Shown piece by piece: positions 1-7,842 of a stretch of DNA of 64,000 bases (its first letter is position 1; the number at the start of each line of letters is the position of its first letter). The stretch covers positions 51,478 to 115,477 of the forward strand of contig JAPLOI010000026.1 in the NCBI GenBank assembly GCA_026400815.1. The letters are read 5' to 3'. This DNA comes from Alphaproteobacteria bacterium. Lineage in GTDB: Bacteria > Pseudomonadota > Alphaproteobacteria > Acetobacterales > Acetobacteraceae. The notes beneath the pieces were generated by a model. The model saw nothing but the letters and a program-made list of their open reading frames with translations. It had not been told where the DNA came from and did no database searches. Position numbers and translations under genes: made by a program.

Positions 1-2
1 CC

Positions 3-128
3 GGTGTGAGCAGCCCCTATGAGGCACCCGAGGCGGCCGAGCTGGTGCTGGATGGCGGCGGCGTGGCGCCCGAGGACCTTGCGCGGCAGGTGCTGGTCCT
101 GGTGGAACGCTTCCAGGCAACGAACTGA
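3..128 (+). CDS. cysC: Adenylylsulfate (APS) kinase, C-terminal end only
   Basis: This is the last 41 codons of a gene that begins before the window; the frame is open from base 3 to the TGA at 126-128. The visible peptide starts GVSSPYEAPEAAELVLD, which matches the APS-kinase C-terminus (the [IV]SSPYE-P--PEL-LD segment that follows the lid region). APS kinase makes PAPS, the universal sulfate donor. The gene may be free-standing cysC or the C-terminal half of a cysN/C fusion; the window cannot decide. It converges on a sulfotransferase gene seven bases away, which would consume PAPS, so the two probably belong to one sulfation function. Confidence 0.8.
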   Translation, partial: GVSSPYEAPEAAELVLDGGGVAPEDLARQVLVLVERFQATN

Positions 129-135
129 ACCAGCG

Positions 136-1335
136 TCAGGGAGCCCGGCTGCGCACCCCGAGCAGCGCGGTTCCCAATCGCCGCCGATCAAGCGACCCTG
201 GCGTGATCGCTGAAACCGGCAAGCCATAAGGCTGGTTGATCGCCAGTTCGATAACCCCGGCATGCGGCGGGATGGCGGCGAGGCGGTAATGCCCATTGCT
301 GTCGGCATGTGAGAATTCGCGCGGCCAGCGTTGGCCATCCACGGTGATCACGACCTCCGACAACGGGTAGTGCGGCACAATGCTGTAAAGCGATATGACC
401 AGTATCTGGGCCACGTCGGACGGGGCGAGATAAATCCGTCCACGCCCGCTGTCACCTAGCCAGCACAGCTTGTCGCCGTACTCGTAAAGCTCGAAGCCCT
501 GACGGCCAGGAATGTTCGGCGGCAGATAGTGCTGCTCCGGCTGCGGACAAAACAGTGTGCGCCGGTCGAAGCCATTCCCCAGCGCATGGCTGGCCGAGGG
601 CATCCCCTTGGGCAGGCGCTTCATCACCATGTGGAACAGCGCGAGGTCGATCGAGTTGGCCTCGATCAGGGCGCGGATATCGGCCAGCGACACTTCCCCG
701 CCACGTTCGGTGGTGAAGTTCTCCATGCCGATATCGAGCTCGTAGGGCACGCGCAGGCGGCGCTGCAGCATGCGCAGGGCGCCGGGCATGTCTTCCACCG
801 TGCCAACGGTCTGGCGCTCCAGTGCCGCGGCGCACTCCTCCACCACGCCGGCAGGCGGCAGGGGCTCCCAGAACTCATCGGACGCCGGATCGGCGAAGCG
901 GCGGTCGCGGCTGAAGAAACGGGCCATGCCGTTGCGCACCTGGCCATAGACCTCCGAATTGCGGGAGGCGAGCATGTCCGCAATGGTGACCTTGTCGCCC
1001 AACCCCATACGGGCCCGGTCGGCAGGGGGTTGCTGTTCCAGGAAGCGGCGCAGGGAGAGCAGGCGGGCGATCGGCTCACGCAGGATGGTGAACTCCATGC
1101 CGCAGCCACCCTCTGGCACCGTGTGCAACGGGATGTGGCCAGACACGAGCGACAACACGTCGCCGCGCGCCTGCAGCACGCTGGAGAACATGCCTTGAAA
1201 GCCCTCGCCCACGTCACGGAACCGGTAGCACTGGCCGTCGCCGTAGATGTTGGCGAGTGTCGTGGTGAGGGATGTACCGGCCGTTTTGGGCAGGTGACGG
1301 AAAAAAACTGTGTCTTGCGTTGCCCGGTCGACCAT
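136..1335 (-). CDS. Sulfotransferase family protein (PAPS-dependent)
   Basis: The gene encodes 399 residues from the ATG at 1335. That start is preferred over an in-frame ATG at 1416 because GGGGAGAG lies about eight bases upstream and the conserved domain begins at once: residues 9-22 read TVFFRHLPKTAGTS. PKTAGTS is the 5'-phosphosulfate-binding loop of the sulfotransferase family, and TILREPIARLLS is the second nucleotide-binding segment (3'-phosphate, R and S). The C-terminal third has no motif I recognise and may recognise the acceptor. There is no signal peptide, so it should act in the cytoplasm, probably on a glycan or lipid precursor. Its neighbours are an APS kinase end and polysaccharide genes. 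The acceptor is unknown. Confidence 0.75.
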   Translation of the reverse strand: MVDRATQDTVFFRHLPKTAGTSLTTTLANIYGDGQCYRFRDVGEGFQGMFSSVLQARGDVLSLVSGHIPLHTVPEGGCGMEFTILREPIARLLSLRRFLEQQPPADRARMGLGDKVTIADMLASRNSEVYGQVRNGMARFFSRDRRFADPASDEFWEPLPPAGVVEECAAALERQTVGTVEDMPGALRMLQRRLRVPYELDIGMENFTTERGGEVSLADIRALIEANSIDLALFHMVMKRLPKGMPSASHALGNGFDRRTLFCPQPEQHYLPPNIPGRQGFELYEYGDKLCWLGDSGRGRIYLAPSDVAQILVISLYSIVPHYPLSEVVITVDGQRWPREFSHADSNGHYRLAAIPPHAGVIELAINQPYGLPVSAITPGSLDRRRLGTALLGVRSRAP

Positions 1336-1412
1336 CGGATCGTCTCTCCCCAACCATGAAGTGGCTGAGCCGAAGTCCCAACCCTTCGCCAGATTACCAT
1401 TGACCTCGCCCC

Positions 1413-1697
1413 TCAACCAGCACCGGGGGCGGGCGGGGAATAGGCTTTCTCTAACTCGTTCACGATTCCGCCAAGAAATGGCCGGATAGCCGGAGGGTCG
1501 CGATGGCCACGAAGGAGACCGAGCATTTCGTCAACGGCAGTGCAAGGGGACATTGGGTAGACCGTCTCGACCATATCTTGGCCATTCCACCGTCCGACAT
1601 GCTCGGCGGTGTGCGGTATCGATGCGACCCGGCGCCCCAGATGACTTAATGCCGCGAAGCTTGAACTGTCGTTTGCGCCGGCTGCCGCACGCCCCGG
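1413..1697 (-). pseudogene. Remnant of an unidentified protein-coding gene
   Basis: A reading frame without stops runs on the minus strand from about 1697 to the TGA at 1413-1415 but has no start with a ribosome site; an upstream TGA at 1698-1700 closes it. Its peptide looks like real protein, with segments such as HTAEHVGRWNGQDMVETVYP and PPAIRPFLGGIVNELEKAYS. Just upstream, in another frame, the minus strand encodes RLAIVLTGACGS, which resembles the first beta strand of a nucleotide-binding or glycosyltransferase fold. A frameshifted, 5'-degraded gene would explain both. I do not recognise the family. A short genuine gene starting at an internal ATG (MSPCTAVDEMLGLLRG, 46 residues) is the alternative. 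Confidence 0.35.
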
Positions 1698-1844
1698 TCA
1701 GCACAATGGCCAGCCTGATACCGGATCGACATTGTTATTGGTCGAATGACGGTTTCTCCCCCGGCGTCGTGCATACCATGCAGCGCTTGCCTTCCGGCTC
1801 CAGAGATGGCATCGTACAGTCGCAAGTGCGCTGAGATTTCCAAG

Positions 1845-4631
1845 ATGCCCACCCGTTTTCTTGCCACCGACACAAATGATTCCGACACATTACCTGCCAG
1901 CAAGAACTTGGTTCTGGGTCTATGTACTGGATATACCTTCGACAAAATCGAAGCATTCATTGCATCTCTTTTCTCGCTCGGATCCAACATCGATCTATGT
2001 TTGTTTTCCAGGGACATGGATGCTGTCTTTGACAAGGCCGTGACCCGCTTTGGGATTCGGGTCTGCGATCCTTCGCCCTACCTCGATACAGACGTACATC
2101 CGATGATTAGCAGATTCACCATGTACCGGGATTTCCTGGACAAGCATGGCGACCGCTACAGTCAAGTGCTGCTTACAGATATCCGTGACGTGCTTTTCCA
2201 GACCGATCCATTCGCTACCACCCGCGAACGGCCGGTCTATTTCGCGGCCGAAGATATCCGCTTGGGTACTAACGACGTTAATGCCATGTGGGTGCGCGAG
2301 GTTGCCGGGGACGCCGTTGTGCAAGCGATCGCCGATCAGCCTGTTTCCTGTGCGGGAACCACGATAGGCACGGTCGTTGGCATAAGGGCGTATCTGGACG
2401 AGATGTGCCGACTGTTCGACGTCATGACCTTTGACAAGCGTCGCAACTACGATCAGGGCGTGCACAATGTCCTTGCGTCGAAGATCCGTCCTGAGTGGGG
2501 CATGCTCGACGCCGACGACCGCGTGATCAACACCGTCGGCTGCACGTCAGCCGACAGGATCACGATCGTGGACGACACAGTGTTGGTCGACGGCCGCATT
2601 CCTCCCGTCATCCACCAATGGGACCGGCATCACTCCATTGTTGCCCTGACGCAATCCGCAACGAGGTTTCGCGTCCAGCCGCCGTTGCTGACGGACGTTC
2701 CACTTGAACCACCCGTCGGGCCGAGGGTCAGCGTCCTGGTTTCGCAGAACAAGGTCGTGCAGGCATTCCGGCTTAGTTCGATCGAGCCCCAGCTTCGCAG
2801 CGAATTCTTCTACGCCGACCTTAACCGTCTAGGAGACGCAATCTACGGACCGCACTTCATCGAGCCGGCGTTCAGGACCTATCGGAGCCCTGAGATTTTC
2901 TGCGCCCGGCTGCAGGACGCTCTGCTAATCGGGACCGACGGCATCGTTTTGCATGAAGGAAGCGCGATCGAGGATACGATCGCACACATCAGCTTCTGGC
3001 ATCCAACGTCTGCAGTGGCGTCGTTCGAGGTCCGGCAATCCGTGCGTTTCAAGGCGCCACTGAATGTGAGCCGGGAGCTCAATGGACGCCCCTACCTGGT
3101 CGGATTCACTGCTGCATGGGGGAATTATGCGCACTGGATGCAGCAGTGCCTGCCGATCCTTGTTGCGTTTCTCGACCTACGGAAAGACCTTCCGGACCTG
3201 CGCATCGTTCTGCCTCGCTTTCCCCCGGACAGCTTCCAGCAGCAGACGCTGGATCTCCTGGGCATAGAGCCGGATGCCGTCGAACCCATTGCACCGCACG
3301 AGGTGCTAAAACTGTCAGACGGGATGATCATTCCGCCGCTCGACATATGGAACGTCTCCCCCCTCAACGCGATCGCGGCAGCGCGCCTCGCGTCGAGCGT
3401 ACCTGACGCACCGTCGTCCAACGAGCGCGTGTATCTGCACCGTACCGTCAATGCGCGCCGCGTCGCCAACTTTCGAGAGGTTCGCCAACTGGTAGAGCAT
3501 TACGGCTTCCGAGTCGTAAGCTTTGAAGACGCGACGCTCACGGAGCAGATCCAGACCATGCGCAAGGTCCGGAACTTCATCGGGGAGCATGGTGCCGGTC
3601 TAGCTAATGTTCTGTTCTGTCCGTCAGGTGGACGGCTGCTGGAACTGTTCAATCCCGTTACGGCACAGCCGGCTTTCTGGTCCGTTGCCGGGGCCGCAAA
3701 TGTGCAGCACGGCTTCGTGGTGGGTACGCACGTGCCGACCGAGTACCGGCAACATCCCGACTGGAACTCCGCCTACGATGTGCCGCTGGACCGCCTAGAG
3801 GATGCGATCCGGACGATGCTGGACATGCCCGCCATTGACCGGACAGCCTTTCCTGGCTTCCGTGCGCCAACCATCCCACAGGTTGCTGGTAATGAACCGC
3901 TAGTACGGTTCACCGCGCCTGGGCTGTTCCAGATAGGAGCGATTCCCTTCGCGCTGCATCGTGTACCGGCCGAACAGGCAGCGGGCCGTGTCAGGGTGCT
4001 GAAGGAAGAAAGCACCCTGAACAACTTTCTGCGTACCCTAGGCGGCGCCGCGCCGCGCCGCATTTTCGAGATTGGGGTCCATCAGGGCGGAAATGCCTGC
4101 CTTCTTTGCGCCTTCTTTCCTGAAGCCCGCTATGCCGGCATCGACGCCAGCAAGGACGTCGATGCCGTGGAGGCCCTGCTCGACGCGCATTCCCTTTCGC
4201 TCCGAGCCAAGGTGTTCAACGATACACCTCAAACCGATCCGGACCGCATCCGGCGGATTATCAGAGAGCAGTTCGGCGACGAGGTCGATGTCATCGTCGA
4301 CAATGCCTCGCATGGGTATGAGATGAGCAAAACCTCGTTCGAGATCTCGTTTCCTTTCCTTGTGGCGGGCGGGAAATATGTGATTGAAAGCTGGGCTTGG
4401 TCGCACTGGCCGGAAAGCCAGAACGAATCGTCCGGTTGGAACAAGGTGCCGGCACTCTCGAACCTGATCCTTGAGCTTGTCCTGCTTCTGCCCTCCTCGG
4501 ACCTGATCGAGTCCATAGAAATCCGCGACGGCTTTGTTGTGATCACGAAAAAGGGCGGACCTCGCCGGAAAACGCAGATCAACATCGAAGGATCATTAAG
4601 GCTGCGAGGCCGCACGCTCGGCAAAATCTGA
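1845..4631 (+). CDS. Three-module protein: GT-A-like transferase, GT61 (DUF563) glycosyltransferase, SAM methyltransferase
   Basis: From the ATG at 1845 the protein has 928 residues; in-frame ATGs at 1746 and 1806 are possible but add a low-complexity leader, and no start has a strong ribosome site. Three parts can be seen. Residues about 15-280 look like a nucleotide-sugar transferase, with VLLTDIRDVLFQTDPF (108-123) as the acidic metal/sugar-nucleotide motif. Residues about 330-690 are a GT61/DUF563 domain, marked by GNYAHWMQQCLPIL and the signature GEHGAGLANVLFCPSG near residue 580. Residues about 735-910 are a class I methyltransferase, with IFEIGVHQGGNACLL (SAM loop), YAGIDAS and DVIVDNASH. 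Such a protein could extend and methylate a polysaccharide. GC content is lower than in the flanks. There are no membrane segments. Confidence 0.72.
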   Translation: MPTRFLATDTNDSDTLPASKNLVLGLCTGYTFDKIEAFIASLFSLGSNIDLCLFSRDMDAVFDKAVTRFGIRVCDPSPYLDTDVHPMISRFTMYRDFLDKHGDRYSQVLLTDIRDVLFQTDPFATTRERPVYFAAEDIRLGTNDVNAMWVREVAGDAVVQAIADQPVSCAGTTIGTVVGIRAYLDEMCRLFDVMTFDKRRNYDQGVHNVLASKIRPEWGMLDADDRVINTVGCTSADRITIVDDTVLVDGRIPPVIHQWDRHHSIVALTQSATRFRVQPPLLTDVPLEPPVGPRVSVLVSQNKVVQAFRLSSIEPQLRSEFFYADLNRLGDAIYGPHFIEPAFRTYRSPEIFCARLQDALLIGTDGIVLHEGSAIEDTIAHISFWHPTSAVASFEVRQSVRFKAPLNVSRELNGRPYLVGFTAAWGNYAHWMQQCLPILVAFLDLRKDLPDLRIVLPRFPPDSFQQQTLDLLGIEPDAVEPIAPHEVLKLSDGMIIPPLDIWNVSPLNAIAAARLASSVPDAPSSNERVYLHRTVNARRVANFREVRQLVEHYGFRVVSFEDATLTEQIQTMRKVRNFIGEHGAGLANVLFCPSGGRLLELFNPVTAQPAFWSVAGAANVQHGFVVGTHVPTEYRQHPDWNSAYDVPLDRLEDAIRTMLDMPAIDRTAFPGFRAPTIPQVAGNEPLVRFTAPGLFQIGAIPFALHRVPAEQAAGRVRVLKEESTLNNFLRTLGGAAPRRIFEIGVHQGGNACLLCAFFPEARYAGIDASKDVDAVEALLDAHSLSLRAKVFNDTPQTDPDRIRRIIREQFGDEVDVIVDNASHGYEMSKTSFEISFPFLVAGGKYVIESWAWSHWPESQNESSGWNKVPALSNLILELVLLLPSSDLIESIEIRDGFVVITKKGGPRRKTQINIEGSLRLRGRTLGKI

Positions 4632-5110
4632 TCCGTCAGGCTTGCGTCTTCTCCCCGCTTTAGATGTGGTTGTCTTTTCTTTTCCCGCTGTGTCCGTCAT
4701 CCCGACTCCGTGGGGAGCTCTCATCATGTCGATCACCAAGGTTCCGATTGACTTCGTAACGGCTCATAGCCGCACTGATCTTGGCGGCAACATTCCCCTC
4801 CGTGAGGCACTCCGCAACGGGCGCACCGGAACATTGCAGAGGAGTTGCGCAACACCGCATCTGAGAGGCAAGATACGGGCACGAGGTCTGGCAGGCTGGC
4901 TGACGGATTGGCCAAGATTGCGCATGGCGGATGCACTCGTGGCCGCACGGCCAGAAAGACTAGCCATACAGGTAATGTCCGGAGATCATGTTACTCTAAG
5001 AGAGCAGAAAAAATGAAAAAAATATTTTGACCAATTAGCTTTGTGCTTCAGGGTCGAGCCTCAAACAGCAACCGAGTCAGCATAGCTTTCGCACTGGAGC
5101 AGGAACTGAT
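4632..5110. other. Gene-free gap in the low-GC patch
   Basis: I see no supported gene here. A 124-codon plus-strand frame (4642-5016) exists, but its peptide is rich in Arg and unlike any family I know, it has no ribosome site, and it reads like a chance frame. The last 130 bases become AT-rich (A-runs around 5008-5030) and probably hold the promoter of the following methyltransferase gene. Confidence 0.4.
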
Positions 5111-5854
5111 ATGACAACCGAGTATCCTGGCCGCTGCCCAGTATGCGAGCATGACACGATGTTCGAAATGCAGGCACCAAAATACTACCGTTCTGCCAAA
5201 TGCGCCAGCTGTGGGTCTTGGCCGGCCCAAAGGGCGTTCTGGTATGCGTTGACTAGCCTAAGGACTAATTGGCGCGACCTCACCATCCATGAAAGCTCCC
5301 CCGGCGGGGATCCGGTTACATTTCGATTTCTTAAAGAATGTCGCAACTACGTTGTATCGCAATACAATCCGGAGCAGCCTGGCGGTATGATGGTCTTTGA
5401 TCAGGGTAAGGCTGGAGGGAAGTACATCGTACAGGATTTGCAGAAGCAGACATTTCCCGACAACTATTTTGACTTGGTCGTGACACGCGAGGTTTTTGAG
5501 CATGTTTTTGACCCTGAATCCGCAATTTCAGAGATTGCACGGACCTTGAAGCCCGGGGGGCTATGCCTCATGGCGGTTCCTGTTGCGAATAGGTTTAAGG
5601 CAACCCAGCGGCGCGCCCGGATCGTTGATGGCGTCGTCGAACACATCCTCCCACCCGAATATCATGGAAATCCGATGAGCAAGGACGGCGCGCTCGTCAC
5701 GATCGACTGGGGATACGACATAGCTCCGCTGCTGACGAAGTTTTCGGGCATTCCGTTCTATAGCCAAACATTCGACAATCTCGATTTGGGCATCAGAGAC
5801 GAATTCAATCAAATCTTAGTGGGCTTTAAGGGGAGCCTGCCCGATATCAGCTGA
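5111..5854 (+). CDS. Class I SAM-dependent methyltransferase with N-terminal Cys-rich motif
   Basis: The protein has 247 residues, and its ATG is preceded by AGGA seven bases upstream. The first 35 residues carry two CxxC pairs (CPVC at 8-11 and CASC), a small zinc-ribbon-like module. The rest is a Methyltransf_11-type domain: FPDNYFDLVVTREVFEHVFD holds the post-II acidic strand and the VxxxxVxEH-type motif, followed by EIARTLKPGGLCLMAVP (motif III). The glycine-rich SAM loop is poorly conserved. Zinc-ribbon methyltransferases of this kind often act on sugars or O-antigen units. Together with the GT61 fusion upstream this suggests polysaccharide modification. Base composition is clearly lower in GC than the neighbouring genes, a sign of acquisition. 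The substrate is unknown. Confidence 0.65.
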   Translation: MTTEYPGRCPVCEHDTMFEMQAPKYYRSAKCASCGSWPAQRAFWYALTSLRTNWRDLTIHESSPGGDPVTFRFLKECRNYVVSQYNPEQPGGMMVFDQGKAGGKYIVQDLQKQTFPDNYFDLVVTREVFEHVFDPESAISEIARTLKPGGLCLMAVPVANRFKATQRRARIVDGVVEHILPPEYHGNPMSKDGALVTIDWGYDIAPLLTKFSGIPFYSQTFDNLDLGIRDEFNQILVGFKGSLPDIS

Positions 5855-6137
5855 CGCTTTCACGAGAACGCTGGGCGAATTGGGGTTTAGTATAATCAAT
5901 TATTTATTTAACTTCTTGTTGCTGAGATTGAAAACGAAGCAAGTCTTGCATTCATTATTTTTCACACTCAAATTTCATGTAGTGGCCGGGGTCGTTGATC
6001 AACGGAACGGGGTATGCTAAGAAACTATAAGTGGCATAAATTGGTTGTGCGGCAGAAGGGTTGTTGCTTCGACACTGCCCTCAAGGAAATTCAAAAGCTA
6101 TCCTGACGCGGCCAGGGCGACCCGCGCGGCCAGTAGT
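5855..6137. other. AT-rich right edge of the low-GC patch
   Basis: No gene is visible. The first 200 bases are strikingly AT-rich for this genome (for example around 5890-5970), and composition returns to high GC near 6110, where the next gene ends. This looks like the right boundary of a horizontally acquired segment; I see no terminal repeat, integrase or tRNA at the edge. Confidence 0.4.
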
Positions 6138-7466
6138 TCAGGAAACACTGCACCGAACGTATTGCAGCCCGATGAAGCGCCCGCGCATTTCTTTCGTCCG
6201 CGCCGCCACGCCTTCCGGCGCATTGCCGCGCAATCCCTCAGCAATCAATTCCGCCAGCGCCGGCGCTTCGGCCGGCGTCACACCCCGGCGCACCAACTCC
6301 GGCGTCCCGATCCGCAACCCGTTGAGATCGCCCGCAACATCCGCGATCGGCAGCCCGATCCCGCAGGCCAGGAACCCTGCCCGCCGCAGCGTCTTGGAAG
6401 CCGCCTGCCCGCCGCCGAACGCCGCAGCCTCCACCGCGAACTGGTGGGACGTGGTCATGCCCCGGTCGCGCGCGAACACGCTGATGCCGCGCGCCGCCAG
6501 CTCGCCCGCCAGCGCCTGGGCGAGTGCCACCATCGCCATTGCATAGTCCGCGCCATATTCGCGCCAATCCAGCAGCGTGATCGCCAGCGCGGCACTTTTG
6601 CCGGCGTCGAAATTCGCCGTCATGCCCGGGAAGGCGATGCGGTCCAGCTTCTCGGCGATCGCCGCGTCGTTGGTCACGATCAGCCCGCCCGCCGGGCCGC
6701 CCAGGCTCTTGTAGGTGCTCATCGTCATCAGATGCGCGCCCTCCGCCAGCGGGTTGGGCCAGGCACCGCCGGCGATGATGCCGCACTGGTGCGCGGCGTC
6801 GAACAGCACATGCGCCCCCACCTCGTCCGCGATCGCTCGCACCGCGCGCACGTTGTGCGGGAACAGGTTCAGGCTGCCGCCGATGGTGATCATGCGCGGG
6901 TTCACCCGCCGCGCCAGCGCCCGCAGCCCATCGAGATCCACCGTGTAGCCATCCGCATCCACCGGAGCAGGGTGGCTCACCAGACCGTACAGCCCGGCGC
7001 AGCCCGCCGCATGGTGCGTCACGTGCCCGCCCACGGCCGGCGGCGGGGCGATGATGGCGTCGCCTGGCTTCGTCAGCGCCATGAACCCGTACAGATTGGC
7101 CATGGCGCCAGAGGCCACGCGGATCTCGGCATACTTCGCCCCGAACACCTCGGCGGCCAGCTCGGCGGCGATCACCTCGATCTCCTCGATCGCCTCCAGC
7201 CCCATCTCATACTTGTCGCCGGGGTAGCCCAGCGAGGGCCGGCTGCCGAGCCCACGCCCCAACGCCGCCTCGGCGGCCGGGTTCATCACGTTGGTGGCGG
7301 GGTTGAGGTTGAAGCAATCGGCGTCGTGGATTTCCAGGTTGCGCTGGATCAGCGCCTCGATCCGCGCTGCCACCGCGCCGGAAGGGGCCGCAACCCGCCC
7401 GGCCAGTGCCAGCACATGGCTCTCGCAGGCCTCGGGCACCCAGGGGCGGCGGGCGAGATGGGTCAT
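6138..7466 (-). CDS. Serine hydroxymethyltransferase-like PLP enzyme (divergent paralogue)
   Basis: The protein has 442 residues from the ATG at 7466; AAGGAG nine bases upstream sets this start rather than the in-frame ATG at 7541. It is a fold-type I PLP enzyme of the SHMT group: RPSLGYPGDKYEMGLEAIE aligns with the GlyA substrate loop, VGAHVLFDAAHQCGIIAGG supplies the PLP-ring Asp and His, and MSTYKSLGGPAGGL holds the Schiff-base lysine. It departs from housekeeping GlyA, which has TTTTHKTLRGPRGG at that place and SENYTS near the N-terminus (here NPATNVMNP). It may therefore act on another beta-hydroxy amino acid or alpha-methyl amino acid, not as the main C1-unit supplier. A D-2-hydroxyacid dehydrogenase gene lies beyond two gene relics on the same strand. 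Confidence 0.75.
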   Translation of the reverse strand: MTHLARRPWVPEACESHVLALAGRVAAPSGAVAARIEALIQRNLEIHDADCFNLNPATNVMNPAAEAALGRGLGSRPSLGYPGDKYEMGLEAIEEIEVIAAELAAEVFGAKYAEIRVASGAMANLYGFMALTKPGDAIIAPPPAVGGHVTHHAAGCAGLYGLVSHPAPVDADGYTVDLDGLRALARRVNPRMITIGGSLNLFPHNVRAVRAIADEVGAHVLFDAAHQCGIIAGGAWPNPLAEGAHLMTMSTYKSLGGPAGGLIVTNDAAIAEKLDRIAFPGMTANFDAGKSAALAITLLDWREYGADYAMAMVALAQALAGELAARGISVFARDRGMTTSHQFAVEAAAFGGGQAASKTLRRAGFLACGIGLPIADVAGDLNGLRIGTPELVRRGVTPAEAPALAELIAEGLRGNAPEGVAARTKEMRGRFIGLQYVRCSVS

Positions 7467-7534
7467 GCGCGAGGGCTCCTTGCGGCATCGGGAAGATGCC
7501 AGCCTGCTAGCAATATTCCATCGAGGAGTCTCCC

Positions 7535-7693
7535 ATGGCAAAGCGCCGCATCGGCATCTTCGGCATGTCGCAGGAGGCGATGCTGGCCACCCCCGGCCTG
7601 CTGCGCGATGCCCAGGGCTTCGCCGTCTTCCGCACCGCCCCGCCAGCTACGCCGTGCACATCCCTTTGCGGCTGCCCTGCGAGATGGCGATGA
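7535..7693 (+). pseudogene. 5' fragment of a gene resembling M81 (MlrC-type) proteins
   Basis: A perfect ribosome site (GAGGAG, six-base spacing) precedes the ATG at 7535, and about 33 protein-like codons follow, beginning MAKRRIGIFGMSQEAMLATP. The frame then runs into unrelated sequence and stops at 7691-7693. The opening resembles the N-terminus of the M81 protein encoded at 18638-20128 (RI-I--M-QE---------F-V-R pattern), so this is probably a gene cut off after its first strand. A strong start with no body argues for deletion. The family assignment is tentative. Confidence 0.4.
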
Positions 7694-7841
7694 CGGACCA
7701 CGAACCGATGCGCACGCCGCGCCCGGCATAGCCGGCCCAGGCCGGCCGCACGTTCAGGTGCACCGCCGGCTGGGCCAGCCCGTTGCCATGCGGATACCAC
7801 TGCCGGTCCAGCAGGGGATCGGAAGGCAACAGGGCCATCAT
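7647..7841 (-). pseudogene. N-terminal fragment of a subtilisin-family (S8) serine protease
   Basis: The minus-strand frame starts at the ATG at 7841, two bases past the stop of the dehydrogenase gene. Residues 8-15 (DPLLDRQW) and 27-45 (VHLNVRPAWAGYAGRGVRI) match the N-terminus of secreted subtilases, which read NDPL--QW ... LNV-P-W--YTG-GV-I just before the catalytic Asp. After residue 45 (about base 7706) the homology ends abruptly, before the first catalytic residue, and the frame stops at 7647. The protease body (Asp, His, Ser triad) is missing. The breakpoint lies within about 60 bases of the point where the opposing plus-strand fragment also ends. Confidence 0.5.
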
Positions 7842-7842
7842 C

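Noticed and set aside
4642..5016. A 124-codon plus-strand frame
   Set aside because: No ribosome site, no family, no neighbour coupling; composition like a chance frame.
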